DNA of 64,000 nucleotides from CAG-791 sp963655255 (GCA_963655255.1 CAVKEB010000002.1:62001-126000); one strand, 5' to 3'. Numbered from the stretch's first letter, positions 42,135-51,613 are shown. Notes: generated by a model not told the origin, from the sequence alone. A program made the numbers and translations.

Positions 42135-44648
42135 ATGAAGGTATGTTACAAGGCCGGGGCAGTGACGGCGAGGGAAAACTATTACTCCATCGCGGCAGAT
42201 GCGGTGGAGATCCGTCTGTGGTTTCTGACGGATGACATTCTCCGGATCCGTGCGGGATTCGACGGGGACTGGGATGAGGCTTCTTACAGTTTGGTGATGA
42301 CCGCGTGGGATTCGAGAACCGACGATCTGATGAAGGATTACCGGAAGAGAGTGGAGACGGCAGAGGCAGTCCTGACCGACGGTGCGGACAAGGCCGTGAT
42401 CCAGGGAAGAAGGCTTCGTGTGGAGGTTGAGAAGGACCCGTTCCGCATCTGTGTCTATGACGCGGACGGAACACAGATTCACGCGGACATTCCGGATCTT
42501 GCGTATCGCGAGGATTCCAACAAGAGGCGTCTCCATTCCAGCCAGATTGAGGCAGAGGACTGCTTCTACGGCTTTGGTGAGAAATCCGGGGAAATCAACA
42601 AGGCGGAGAAGTTCATGAACATGGCTCCGGGTGATGCCATGGGCTACAACCCGGCCGAGACCGATTCTCTGTACAAGCACGTTCCTTTCTATATTAAGCT
42701 GCAGGGACAGACGAAAAAGGCGGTCGGCTATTTCTATCACACGACTTCCGAGTGCACCTTCAATATGGGGCGGGAAAAGCGCAACTACTGGCACCGCTAC
42801 TCCACTTTCTGTGCGGACGCCGGTGACCTTGACCTGTTCTTGATCGCGGGACCGTCCATCCGCGATGTCGTGGAGCGCTACACGGATCTGACAGGAAAAT
42901 CCGTGATGCTCCCCAGAGCGGCGCTCGGATACCTCGGATCCTCCATGTACTATCCGGAGCTTCCGAAGGATTCGGATGATGCGGTTCTGGAATTCATTGA
43001 TACGACCCGTGAGGAAGACATTCCGGCAGACGGTTTCCAGCTGTCCTCCGGCTACTGTGCGGTGAAGACGAAGGAAGGCATCAAGAGATGCACCTTCACA
43101 TGGAATCACGATCGCTTCAAGGATCCCGCGGACTGGTTCGCCCAGATGAAGAAAAGAGGAATCGTTGTTTCCCCGAACATCAAACCCGGCATGCTCCTGG
43201 TTCATCCGCTCCTTCAGGAGATGGAGGACAAGGATATGTTCGCGAAGGACAGCACCGAGGACAAGCCCGGTGTCGGAACCTGGTGGGGCGGAAAGGGATA
43301 TTTTGTCGATTTCACGAAGGAGTCCACGAGAAAGCACTGGAAAGAGTACATTACGGAGAACCTTCTGAAATACGGCTGCGAGTCGATCTGGAATGACAAC
43401 TGCGAGTACGATTCCATGGTGGACAAGGACTGCCGCGTTTATTACGAGGGAAAGGGCAGCACGATCGGCACGATGAAGCCGGTGATGAGCAACCTCATGT
43501 GCCAGCTCTCCAACGAGGCGATCACGGAGTATAACCCGGACGTGCGTCCGTTCTCGGTCTGCCGTTCCGGGCATGCCGGCATTCAGCGCTATGCGCAGGT
43601 CTGGGCCGGCGACAACCTCACCTGCTGGGAGGCACTGAAGTACAACATCGCGACGATCCTCGGATCGGGACTTTCCGGAATGGCGAATACGGGCTGCGAT
43701 GTTGGAGGCTTCTATGGCGTGTCCCCCGAGCCGGAGCTGTTCGTGAGATGGGTGCAGAACGGTATTTTCATGCCGCGGTTCTCCATTCATTCCACCAACA
43801 TCGACAACACCGTGACCGAGCCCTGGATGTACGGAGACAAGAAGCAGTACATCAAGGCGGCGATTGACCTTCGCTACCGGATGAGCCCGTACCTGTATTC
43901 CCTGATGTACCGGGCGCATGTGACGGGACTGCCGCTCATGGAGCCTGTTTTCATGGCGTTCCAGAAGGACGCAAAGACCTGGAATGAGGGCATCAACTTC
44001 ATGTGGGGCGACAGCATTCTGGTCGCGAACGTCGTCGAGAAGGGCGCGGAGACGAGAAAGGTTTATCTGCCGAAGGCAGAGGATGAGAAGGTCCGCTTCT
44101 ATGATTTCTGGACGAGAACTCCGTACGAGGCGGGACAGGAGATCGAGATTCCAGTGGACATTGCTTCCATTCCGATGTTCGTGAAGTCCGGTGCGATCGT
44201 TCCGATGTCCGGCAACCGGCTGATGAATCTGATGACGGAGAAAACAAAGGATCTGGAGATCCTGATGGCTCCGGATGTGGATTCCGAGTTCACACTGTAT
44301 GAGGATGACGGTGTCAGCAACGATTACCGGAAGGGACAGTACCTGACGACGGTCATCGCGGTCAGGGCGGGTACAAGAACCGAGATTTCCTTCACGAACG
44401 AGGGTGACTACGAGACGGCAGTGGAGACGATCTCTCTGGATGTCATCCACCGTGAGAAGGCGCCGTTCTATGTGCAGGTGGATGGAAAGGAAATTCCGCA
44501 TTTCCTTCACCGCAGGAAGTATGAAGAGGCACCGGAAGGCTGGTATTACAGCCAGAGACTGAAGTCCGTACAGATTCATTACGCAAATCCGAAGAAGGAT
44601 CACAAGGTTCTGATTTCGTTTGAACAGTTCGACCTGATCGGGATGTGA
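42135..44648 (+). CDS. Alpha-glycosidase, glycoside hydrolase family 31
   Basis: This retaining alpha-glycosidase (alpha-glucosidase or alpha-xylosidase type) has 837 residues and no signal peptide, so it is cytosolic. The N-terminal beta-sandwich (FYGFGEKSGEINK) precedes a TIM barrel with LGYLGSSMYYPE, GFQLSSGYC, nucleophile Asp in IWNDNCEYD near residue 420 (the family more often has NNE or MNE here), and acid/base Asp in WAGDN near 492. MPRFSIHS and YRMSPYLYSLMY follow, then two beta domains (SGAIVPM, LYEDDG). ATG 42135 follows AAAGGGAG. Its regulator is probably the divergent AraC gene. The TRAP operon comes next in the same direction. Confidence 0.92.
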   Translation: MKVCYKAGAVTARENYYSIAADAVEIRLWFLTDDILRIRAGFDGDWDEASYSLVMTAWDSRTDDLMKDYRKRVETAEAVLTDGADKAVIQGRRLRVEVEKDPFRICVYDADGTQIHADIPDLAYREDSNKRRLHSSQIEAEDCFYGFGEKSGEINKAEKFMNMAPGDAMGYNPAETDSLYKHVPFYIKLQGQTKKAVGYFYHTTSECTFNMGREKRNYWHRYSTFCADAGDLDLFLIAGPSIRDVVERYTDLTGKSVMLPRAALGYLGSSMYYPELPKDSDDAVLEFIDTTREEDIPADGFQLSSGYCAVKTKEGIKRCTFTWNHDRFKDPADWFAQMKKRGIVVSPNIKPGMLLVHPLLQEMEDKDMFAKDSTEDKPGVGTWWGGKGYFVDFTKESTRKHWKEYITENLLKYGCESIWNDNCEYDSMVDKDCRVYYEGKGSTIGTMKPVMSNLMCQLSNEAITEYNPDVRPFSVCRSGHAGIQRYAQVWAGDNLTCWEALKYNIATILGSGLSGMANTGCDVGGFYGVSPEPELFVRWVQNGIFMPRFSIHSTNIDNTVTEPWMYGDKKQYIKAAIDLRYRMSPYLYSLMYRAHVTGLPLMEPVFMAFQKDAKTWNEGINFMWGDSILVANVVEKGAETRKVYLPKAEDEKVRFYDFWTRTPYEAGQEIEIPVDIASIPMFVKSGAIVPMSGNRLMNLMTEKTKDLEILMAPDVDSEFTLYEDDGVSNDYRKGQYLTTVIAVRAGTRTEISFTNEGDYETAVETISLDVIHREKAPFYVQVDGKEIPHFLHRRKYEEAPEGWYYSQRLKSVQIHYANPKKDHKVLISFEQFDLIGM

Positions 44649-44653
44649 AAATG

Positions 44654-44723
44654 ATCTGCACCTCACGATTCCGGGGCGAATCAGGCTGTCTACAGGCTGA
44701 GGACGGAATGGGATCGTGCAGAT
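44654..44723 (+). terminator. Long imperfect hairpin between GH31 and the TRAP operon
   Basis: ATCTGCA...TGCAGAT arms, extended inward by ACGAT/ATCGT and flanking matches, enclose about 40 nt that contain two copies of caggctg. tatttgg follows, so termination would be weak. Confidence 0.4.
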
Positions 44724-44767
44724 TATTTGGAAATAAATACAAACAAATACGATAAAGGAGAAAAAGC

Positions 44768-45814
44768 ATGTTAAAGAAACTTGCGGCATTTGCTGCGGCG
44801 GGAATTCTGGCCGTATCTGCCCTGACCGGCTGCGGCCAGACGCAGAACAGCGCGATGACCAGTGATGAGGCAACCGCGGAGAACCCGATGGTGCTGACAC
44901 TGGCGCACGGTCTGTCGGAAACCCACACAGTACACATTGCAATGACCCAGTTTGCTGAGGAAGTCAAGGAGAAGACCAACGGTAGAATCGTCATCGATAT
45001 CTTCCCGAACGGACAGCTCGGCTCCGAGACGGAGAATCTGGAGCAGCTTCAGGCAGGCGTTATCGCCATGACCAAGGTGTCCGCACCGGGTCTTGCAACC
45101 TACAACGAGGCCTACAACGCATTCGGACTCCCGTATCTGTTCGACGACGAGCAGGATTTCTACGATGTCATGGATTCTCAGGAGATGAGAGATTTCTTCC
45201 TCTCCACCGAGGACGACGGCTTCGTGGTACTGACCTATTACACGTCCGGCGCCCGTTCCTTCTACACGAAGGACAAGGCAATCCGCGAACCCTCTGACCT
45301 GAAGGGTCTGAAGATCCGCGTGCAGGATATGAAGACACAGACCGACATGGTGTCCGCACTCGGCGGAACGCCGGTTGCAATGTCCTACGGCGATGTGTAT
45401 ACCGCGCTGCAGACCGGCATCATCGACGGAACCGAGAACAATGAGACCGCCCTGACCACAGGAAAGCACGGCGAGGTCTGCAAGGTTTATTCTGAGGATC
45501 AGCACGCCATGATTCCGGATACCCTCGTCATGAGCTCCAAAGTCTGGAACCGGATTTCTCCGGAGGATCAGCAGATCATTCTGCAGGCGGCGCACGATTC
45601 CACGGATGCACACAAGGTGATGTGGGACGAGGCGATTCAGACGGCCATTCAGGAAGCAAAGGATGAGATGGGCGTAACCTTTGTGGAAGACATCGACAAG
45701 CAGGCCTTCCGTGATGCGACGGCAGACATGGTTCAGAAATACCGGACGGAGTACCCCGGCGTTGACAACCTCCTGAACATCATTGAGGCAGTGCAGGCGA
45801 AGGAGGACAAGTAA
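44768..45814 (+). CDS. dctP: TRAP transporter substrate-binding lipoprotein DctP
   Basis: This is the extracytoplasmic solute receptor of a tripartite ATP-independent periplasmic-type transporter. The 348-residue product has a signal peptide with lipobox LTGC (Cys-22), LTLAHGLSETHTVHIAMTQFAEEVKEKTNGRIVIDIFPNGQLG, and the carboxylate-binding arginine region GLKIRVQDMKTQTDMVSALGGTPVAMSYGDVYTALQTGIIDG. Cargo is usually an organic acid such as a C4-dicarboxylate, sialate or uronate; it is not determinable here. The stop overlaps the DctQ start by one base. Confidence 0.92.
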   Translation: MLKKLAAFAAAGILAVSALTGCGQTQNSAMTSDEATAENPMVLTLAHGLSETHTVHIAMTQFAEEVKEKTNGRIVIDIFPNGQLGSETENLEQLQAGVIAMTKVSAPGLATYNEAYNAFGLPYLFDDEQDFYDVMDSQEMRDFFLSTEDDGFVVLTYYTSGARSFYTKDKAIREPSDLKGLKIRVQDMKTQTDMVSALGGTPVAMSYGDVYTALQTGIIDGTENNETALTTGKHGEVCKVYSEDQHAMIPDTLVMSSKVWNRISPEDQQIILQAAHDSTDAHKVMWDEAIQTAIQEAKDEMGVTFVEDIDKQAFRDATADMVQKYRTEYPGVDNLLNIIEAVQAKEDK

Positions 45815-46356
45815 TGAACAAAGAACAGGTAAAAAAAGTACTTGGCGGAATAAAGCTCTGGATGGACCGGATTCTCGCAGTAGCCTGCGCGATTCTTCTT
45901 TCCTTCATGACATTTCTGGTTCTGTGGCAGGTTTTCACCCGCTATGTCCTGAACAATCCGGCGGCCTTCACGGAGGAACTGGTAAAGGATTCTCTGATCT
46001 GGACCGGATTCATCGGCGCGGCTTATGCGTTCTCCACGAGAGAGCACATGTCGCTGACCATCATCCGGGACAAGCTGACCGGTACGCCGCACAAGATCCT
46101 GATGGTTGCCATTGATGCCCTGATTCTGGTACTGGCAGTTCTGGTCATCACCATCGGCGGTTTTAAGCTGGCAATTTCCGCGAAAATGGAGTACTCGGCA
46201 CTTCTGGGAATTCCGAGAAGCCTGGTGTATTCCTGCGCGCCGGTGTCCGGCATTTTCATTATCCTCGCCCAGCTGATCAATCTTTTCGAAGATATTACCG
46301 GAGAAAAGGTGGATGCCGGTGAAGCACAGAACGAGGCAAAAGGAGGCAATCAATGA
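45814..46356 (+). CDS. dctQ: TRAP transporter small permease DctQ
   Basis: The 180-residue membrane protein has four helices (first ILAVACAILLSFMTFLVLWQVFTRYVL) and the DctQ signature NPAAFTEELVKDSLIWTGFIGAAYAFSTREHMSL. It joins the receptor and the large permease. The start overlaps the dctP stop and the stop overlaps the dctM start by 4 bases (ATGA), so all three genes form a tightly coupled operon. It ends in a charged tail (AGEAQNEAKGGNQ). Confidence 0.92.
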   Translation: MNKEQVKKVLGGIKLWMDRILAVACAILLSFMTFLVLWQVFTRYVLNNPAAFTEELVKDSLIWTGFIGAAYAFSTREHMSLTIIRDKLTGTPHKILMVAIDALILVLAVLVITIGGFKLAISAKMEYSALLGIPRSLVYSCAPVSGIFIILAQLINLFEDITGEKVDAGEAQNEAKGGNQ

Positions 46357-47657
46357 GCATAGGAGTTACAACAGCACTGCTGTTTATCGTTTTCGGCGTT
46401 CTGCTGTTCCTGGGAGTTCCGATCTCGGCCAGCATTATCATCTCTTCCATCGTGACGGTTATGTCCTCGCTTTCCTGGGATCAGATCACCTTCATCACGA
46501 TGCAAAAAATGAATTCCGGCGTAGAGAGCTTTTCGCTTCTCGCCATCCCGCTGTTCATTCTGGCGGGCAACATCATGAACAACGGCGGCATTGCCAGAAG
46601 ACTGATTGCGTTTGCACAGCTTTTTGTAGGCAAAATTCCCGGAAACCTTGCACAGGCAAACATCCTCGGCAACATGCTCTTCGGCGCACTTTCCGGATCC
46701 TCCGTTGCAGCGGCATCCGCAATGGGCGGCTGCATCAGCCCGTCCGAGAAGGATCAGGGCTATGATCCTGCGTTCAGCGCGGCGGCCAACATCGCTTCCG
46801 CACCGACGGGACTTCTGATTCCGCCGACCTCGGCATTCATCGTGTACTCCACGGTTGCGGGCGGCGTGTCCATTTCGACACTGTTCATGGCAGGATACGT
46901 TCCCGGAATTCTGATGGGCGTTGCCTGCATGGTGGTTGCATTCATCATGGCAAAAAAGGCCGGCATGAAGGCCACCGGACGTGATAAGGAGAAGAGCGTC
47001 GGCAGAATTATCTGGGATGCAGTGCCTTCGCTTTTTCTGATCATCATTGTAATCGGCGGTATCGTCTCCGGTATCTTCACGGCTACGGAGGGCGCAGGCG
47101 TCGCGGTTCTGTACTGCCTGATTCTGTCGATTATCTACAAGAGCCTGACGCTGAAGGGCTTTATGAAGATCCTGCTGGATTCCGCCAAGACCTCCGGCAT
47201 CATCCTGTTCCTGATTTCCGCTTCCTCCGCGATGAGCTTTGTCATGGCGTATGCGGGAATCCCGGCGGCAATCAGCAATGCGCTGATGAGCATCTCCGGC
47301 AACAAGTATGTCATCTTCCTTCTGATGAACGTCATCCTGATGATAGTCGGCATGTTCATGGATATCACGCCGGCCATCCTGATCTTCACTCCGATCTTCC
47401 TGCCGATTGCGCAGAGCCTCGGAATGAGCGACATTCAGTTCGGCGTTATGCTGATCTTCAACATGTGCCTCGGCAACATCACGCCGCCGGTCGGATCGGT
47501 ACTGTTCGTCGGCTGCGGCATCGGCGATGTTTCCATCGAGAAGGTGACCCCGAAGCTGGTTCCGTACTTCATCGTATTGTTCGCGATGCTCCTTCTGGTG
47601 ACCTATGTACCGGCGCTCTCTCTGGGCGTTCCCTCTCTCATGGGCCTGATCAAATAA
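46353..47657 (+). CDS. dctM: TRAP transporter large permease DctM
   Basis: This is the sodium-coupled transport channel with about 12 helices. The 434-residue product shows FSLLAIPLFILAGNIMNNGGIARRLI, LPGNLAQANI-like IPGNLAQANILGNMLFGALSGSSVAAASAMG, and PTGLLIPPTSAFIVYSTVAGGVSI, all typical of DctM. GNITPPVGSVLFVGC lies near the C-terminus. It is the last gene of the TRAP operon; a strong terminator follows 31 bases after the stop. Confidence 0.94.
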   Translation: MSIGVTTALLFIVFGVLLFLGVPISASIIISSIVTVMSSLSWDQITFITMQKMNSGVESFSLLAIPLFILAGNIMNNGGIARRLIAFAQLFVGKIPGNLAQANILGNMLFGALSGSSVAAASAMGGCISPSEKDQGYDPAFSAAANIASAPTGLLIPPTSAFIVYSTVAGGVSISTLFMAGYVPGILMGVACMVVAFIMAKKAGMKATGRDKEKSVGRIIWDAVPSLFLIIIVIGGIVSGIFTATEGAGVAVLYCLILSIIYKSLTLKGFMKILLDSAKTSGIILFLISASSAMSFVMAYAGIPAAISNALMSISGNKYVIFLLMNVILMIVGMFMDITPAILIFTPIFLPIAQSLGMSDIQFGVMLIFNMCLGNITPPVGSVLFVGCGIGDVSIEKVTPKLVPYFIVLFAMLLLVTYVPALSLGVPSLMGLIK

Positions 47658-47688
47658 AAACAGATAGAAGAGCTGCAGTTATCAAAAG

Positions 47689-47717
47689 CTCCCCGGCGGA
47701 TGAAACCGGGGAGTTTT
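47689..47717 (+). terminator. Terminator of the TRAP operon
   Basis: Perfect 8-bp stem CTCCCCGG/CCGGGGAG with a 9-nt loop, then TTTTGTG. Confidence 0.9.
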
Positions 47718-47756
47718 GTGTTATCATGTGGAACAGAAAAGATCGGCAATGTGGAC

Positions 47757-47774
47757 AAGGAGCGAGGTATAAGC
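47757..47774 (+). repeat. Start-associated repeat, copy J (tail remnant), thioesterase start
   Basis: aaggagcgaggtataagc directly before the ATG at 47775, with GAGG at the 7-nt spacing and the TATAA spacer of the other copies. The CCTC and all hairpins are gone, so this could also be chance similarity. Confidence 0.45.
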
Positions 47775-48494
47775 ATGTATACTTTTTCGGGAAGAGTGCG
47801 GTTCAGTGAGACGGATCCCAACGGGGATCTGAAGATGGAATCGCTGATTGATTATTTTCAGGACTGCTCCACGTTCCAGTCCGAAGATCTTGGCGTCGGC
47901 GTGGAATATCTTCAGAAGGATCATCTCGCCTGGCTGGTGAATTACTGGCAGATTGACATTCTGGAACTGCCGCATCTGGGAGATTCCATTGTGGCAGGAA
48001 CATCGCCTTATGAGATCAAGGGATTCATGGGCCTTCGCAATTTCATGCTGGAGACCGCAGACGGAAAACGACTGGTGAACGCGAACTCCGTCTGGTCGCT
48101 GATTGATATGGACAAAGGGCTTCCCACGCGGGCCAGCGAGGAGATTGTGGGGGCTTATGAGCTCTTTCCGAAGTTTGACATGGAGTATCTTCCCCGCAAG
48201 ATCCGCGTGCCGAAGGAAGGCGGAGAAGAGAAGGAGCCGATCCGGATTACGGAACAGTTCCTCGACAGCAATCACCACGTGAACAACGGGCAGTATGTGC
48301 GCCTGGCCATGGCGTACGGACCGGAGAGCGCAGAGATCTCGAGGCTTCGCGTGGAATACAAGAAGCAGGCTTATCTGGGCGATGTTATTCTTCCGCGGGT
48401 TTATCCGCTGCAGGAGGACTGCACCCTGATTGCGCTGAACAATGCCGTGGGAGAAACCTATGCGGCGGTAGAGATTACGAAAGGACGGAAATGA
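47775..48494 (+). CDS. Acyl-ACP thioesterase
   Basis: It hydrolyses acyl-acyl carrier protein to release fatty acids. The 239-residue protein has two hotdog domains. The first contains VRFSETDPNGDLKMESLIDYFQDCSTFQSEDLGVG and WLVNYWQIDI. The second contains the catalytic-type stretch DSNHHVNNGQYVRLAM. The start chosen, MYTFSGRVRFSE, follows a GAGG-TATAAGC ribosome site; the open frame from 47700 begins inside the preceding terminator and is rejected. CvfB follows 1 base after the stop, so they are cotranscribed. Confidence 0.9.
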   Translation: MYTFSGRVRFSETDPNGDLKMESLIDYFQDCSTFQSEDLGVGVEYLQKDHLAWLVNYWQIDILELPHLGDSIVAGTSPYEIKGFMGLRNFMLETADGKRLVNANSVWSLIDMDKGLPTRASEEIVGAYELFPKFDMEYLPRKIRVPKEGGEEKEPIRITEQFLDSNHHVNNGQYVRLAMAYGPESAEISRLRVEYKKQAYLGDVILPRVYPLQEDCTLIALNNAVGETYAAVEITKGRK

Positions 48495-48495
48495 C

Positions 48496-49353
48496 ATGCT
48501 GAGAATCGGAGAAAAGCAGACGCTGGTTGTGGAGAAGGCAGTGCCCATGGGCGTTTATCTGAAGGAGAAGGAAACCGGGGAGCAGCAGGGCGGGAGTGAA
48601 GAGCATGTCCTGCTCCCCCGCACACAGGTTCCGGAGAACGCGGAAATCGGCGACGAGGTGGAGGTTTTTCTTTACAAGGATTCGGAGGACCGCCCGATTG
48701 CGACCAGAAAGGAGCCGAAGCTGACTCTGCATGAGGTCGGCTATCTGACCGTCAAGGACGTCGGAAGAATCGGTGCATTTCTGGACTGGGGACTGGACAA
48801 GGACCTGCTCCTTCCTTTCCACGAACAGCCGCGGGATCAGAGAGTGCAGAAGGGACAGAGCATTCTCTGCGCCGTCTACCTGGACAAGAGCGGCCGACTT
48901 GCGGCGACCATGAATGTGTACCCCTGGCTCTCCCAGGACAGCCCGTATCACAAAGGCGATGAGGTCCATGGAACCGTTTATGAGACGAGCGAGAATTTCG
49001 GCCGGTTTGTCGCTGTGGATGACCGGTATTCCGGACTGATTCCAAAGAAGGAGCTGGTGCGTGATCTGAAGGTGGGAGACAAGGTGACGGCAAGAGTCCG
49101 TCAGGTTCGTCCGGACGGGAAAATTGATCTGACGCTCCGGGAGCCGATCGCGGATCAGATGAACACGGATGCACAGATCATCTGGAAGCGCATGCAGGAA
49201 AACGGCGGAAGCCTCCCGTTCACGGACAAGGCGGATCCGGAGCTGATCCGCAGCAGAATGCAGATGAGCAAGGCGCAGTTCAAGCGCGCTGTGGGGCATC
49301 TTCTCAAGGAGGGAAAGATTTCCATCGAAGAGGACGGCATTCATGCAAAATAA
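48496..49353 (+). CDS. cvfB: S1-domain RNA-binding protein CvfB (YitL family)
   Basis: The 285-residue protein has N-terminal S1-like domains (LRIGEKQTLVVEKAVPMGVYLKE; DVGRIGAFLDWGLDKDLLLPFHEQ), a third S1 domain (HKGDEVHGTVYETSENFGRFVAVDDRYSGLIPKKEL) and a C-terminal winged helix (RMQMSKAQFKRAVGHLLKEGKISI). In Staphylococcus CvfB affects virulence-factor expression through RNA binding; the general role in clostridia is not established. It overlaps the following CPBP gene by 11 bases. Confidence 0.9.
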   Translation: MLRIGEKQTLVVEKAVPMGVYLKEKETGEQQGGSEEHVLLPRTQVPENAEIGDEVEVFLYKDSEDRPIATRKEPKLTLHEVGYLTVKDVGRIGAFLDWGLDKDLLLPFHEQPRDQRVQKGQSILCAVYLDKSGRLAATMNVYPWLSQDSPYHKGDEVHGTVYETSENFGRFVAVDDRYSGLIPKKELVRDLKVGDKVTARVRQVRPDGKIDLTLREPIADQMNTDAQIIWKRMQENGGSLPFTDKADPELIRSRMQMSKAQFKRAVGHLLKEGKISIEEDGIHAK

Positions 49354-50371
49354 AACGGGAGAGCTGTCGGCAAAGCGGGCGGGAAATCTGTTCTTTCTTC
49401 TTGCTGTGGTACAGATTGTGGGAACGCTGGCATACGGAATTGTCGGCCTTTTCCTGCCGGGGCTCTATGAATTCGCGGCTTCCACGGTTTACAGTCAGGC
49501 TCTGATGCTGGTGCCGACGCTCCTTGCTGCTGCCTGCTCTCACGCGGATTGGAAGGAACTCTTTCCGCTTCGCCGCATCCGGCCGGTTCTGATCCTGCTG
49601 GCGCTTCTGATGACGGTGGCGGTGTTCCCGTTTTGCAGTCTGCTGAATACCCTGTCGTCACTGCTCTCTGGAAACACCGTGGAACAGATGAGTGGAGAAA
49701 TCGTCCGCAGCCCGATGTGGGAGATGGTGCTTCTGATCGGTCTGATCGGCCCGCTCTGCGAGGAACTGGTATTCCGCGGGTATTTGTTCCAGAACCTGAA
49801 AAAGGAAAACCGGATGGTGTCCGCAGCGATTCTCTCCGGGCTTTTGTTCGGTCTGCTTCATCTGAATTTCAATCAGTTCGTCTATGCGGCGGGAGTGGGA
49901 ATCCTGTTCGCGCTGGCGGCGGAGGCGGGAGAGAGTCTCTGGATTTCGGTGCTGATGCATCAGGCATTCAATACCGCAGAGGTGTGGATGATGTATCTGC
50001 CGGGGAACAACGCCCGGAGTGCGGAAGCGGCCGCGGATCCGGCGGTCACGGGAGCCCTGGCGGGGACGGGCGCGGCGGGAGCCATGACGGTTTCTCCTGC
50101 GGACCTTCTGCTGAGCGTATTCCGGGCGGCAGCAGGGCTGGCGGTGTTCTTCCTGCTCCTGAAACAGATGCGGAGAATTTCCGGGAATCCGGCAGAAGAA
50201 GCCGGTAAGGTCCGGGCGGAAAAGGAACCGGCAGAAAGAGCAGCCGCAGAGGCGGACACGCAGAGAAAAGGGCGGGAGGAGAGAACGGGCAGGTGCCGCT
50301 TTTCCGCACTTGGAACCGTGGGAATCCTGATCGCTGCGGCGTACATGATTGTTACGGAGCTGCTTCTTTGA
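49343..50371 (+). CDS. CPBP family intramembrane glutamic endopeptidase
   Basis: This is a multi-span membrane protease of the CAAX/Abi (CPBP) family, 342 residues. The active-site motifs are present: Glu-Glu-x3-Arg in CEELVFRGYLF near residue 141, the first His in FGLLHLNFN near 171, and the second His/Asn in LMHQAFN near 210. After the core there is an unusual Ala/Gly-rich insert (TGALAGTGAAGAMTV), a further helix, a long charged Glu/Arg/Ala stretch and a terminal helix (VGILIAAAYMIVTELLL). Substrates are unknown; the family includes prenyl-protein and bacteriocin-immunity proteases. The start lies inside cvfB. Confidence 0.88.
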   Translation: MQNKTGELSAKRAGNLFFLLAVVQIVGTLAYGIVGLFLPGLYEFAASTVYSQALMLVPTLLAAACSHADWKELFPLRRIRPVLILLALLMTVAVFPFCSLLNTLSSLLSGNTVEQMSGEIVRSPMWEMVLLIGLIGPLCEELVFRGYLFQNLKKENRMVSAAILSGLLFGLLHLNFNQFVYAAGVGILFALAAEAGESLWISVLMHQAFNTAEVWMMYLPGNNARSAEAAADPAVTGALAGTGAAGAMTVSPADLLLSVFRAAAGLAVFFLLLKQMRRISGNPAEEAGKVRAEKEPAERAAAEADTQRKGREERTGRCRFSALGTVGILIAAAYMIVTELLL

Positions 50372-50518
50372 ACTGAACAGATTATACAAATCATTTCCTG
50401 CAGATTTATGGATTTTTTTGTGTCTGTGCTTTAGAATAATTCTTAATGGGGTTGTTACGGAAATGTTTCGCCGGATTTCCGGTCCGGGGAACGACTATCT
50501 GAGAAAGAGTGTGGGGGC

Positions 50519-51613
50519 ATGATTTCAAATCAGGTTTTACAGAATACCATTGACGGGATCAAGGACATCTCGCATCTGGATGTCTGCGTAATGGACGCGG
50601 AGGGACACGAGGTCGTGTCCACGCAGCCGGTGTTCCGGGAAGCGGCGGCAGCCATCCCGGATTTTGCGGTTTCTCCGGCGGATTCGCAGTCGGCCGGACC
50701 GTTCCAGTTTTTCAAGGTGTTTGATGAGAATCAGCTGGAGTATATTCTGGTGGTGAACGGCAGCACGGACAGTACGCTGCTCGTCGGCCGCATGGCTGCC
50801 TACCAGATTCAGGGACTTGTCGGTGCGTTCAAGGAGCACTACGACAAGGACAGTTTCATGAAGAACCTCCTGCTGGACAATCTCCTTCTGATCGACATCT
50901 ATGAGCGCGCGAAGAAGCTGCACATTCAGGCGAACAGTCCGCGGGTGGTGATGCTGGTGGAGACGCAGCGCGACAAAAGCCGCGACAAGGATGCGCTTAT
51001 TATCCTGCAGGAAATGGCGGGGGCAGGCACGAGTGATTTCGTGACGCAGGTGGATGAGAACAATGTCGTCATCATTCACAGCGCGGAGAGCGAGTATGCA
51101 GATGAGGCCATCCGCCGCTATGCGGAGGGACTTCTGGAATATCTGCAGGGAGCCGGCGTGCAGGATGCACGGGTCGCGTACGGGACCGTGGTCGGAGAGC
51201 TGAAGGAGATCAGCCATTCCTACAAGGAAGCCAGAATGGCACTGGATGTATCACGCATTTTCTTCGAGGAGAAGAATGTGATCGCATACAACCAGCTCGG
51301 AATCGGGAGACTGATCTATCAGCTGCCCATTCCGCTGTGCAGGATGTTCATCCGTGAGATTTTCAAGGACAAGCGCCCGGATGAATTTGACGAAGAGACG
51401 CTGACGACGATCAACAAGTTCTTCGAGAACAATCTGAATGTCTCGGAGACGTCGAGGCAGCTGTTCATTCACCGCAATACGCTGGTGTATCGTCTGGACA
51501 AGCTCCTCAAGAGCACGGGACTGGACCTTCGCGTGTTCGAAGATGCGATTACCTTCAAGATCGCACTGATGGTTGTGAAGTATATGAAGTACATGGATCA
51601 GGAGAATCAGTAA
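50519..51613 (+). CDS. CdaR/PucR family transcriptional regulator
   Basis: The 364-residue regulator has an N-terminal CdaR-type sugar-diacid/ligand-binding region (residues about 1-130), a central GGDEF-like remnant (RVVMLVETQRDKSRDKDALI..) and a C-terminal PucR helix-turn-helix (FFENNLNVSETSRQLFIHRNTLVYRLDKLLKSTGLDLRVFEDAITFKIALM). AGTGTGGGGGC precedes the ATG. The ftsE gene starts 3 bases after the stop, so the regulator is cotranscribed with division genes; whether it controls them is unknown. The 147-base gap upstream probably holds the promoter. Confidence 0.87.
   Translation: MISNQVLQNTIDGIKDISHLDVCVMDAEGHEVVSTQPVFREAAAAIPDFAVSPADSQSAGPFQFFKVFDENQLEYILVVNGSTDSTLLVGRMAAYQIQGLVGAFKEHYDKDSFMKNLLLDNLLLIDIYERAKKLHIQANSPRVVMLVETQRDKSRDKDALIILQEMAGAGTSDFVTQVDENNVVIIHSAESEYADEAIRRYAEGLLEYLQGAGVQDARVAYGTVVGELKEISHSYKEARMALDVSRIFFEEKNVIAYNQLGIGRLIYQLPIPLCRMFIREIFKDKRPDEFDEETLTTINKFFENNLNVSETSRQLFIHRNTLVYRLDKLLKSTGLDLRVFEDAITFKIALMVVKYMKYMDQENQ

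Noticed and set aside
41721..44942. A 1073-codon open frame on the minus strand
   Set aside because: It lies wholly antisense to the GH31 glycosidase and the start of dctP, has Arg/His/Leu-rich composition typical of reverse frames in GC-rich coding DNA, and no recognisable domain.
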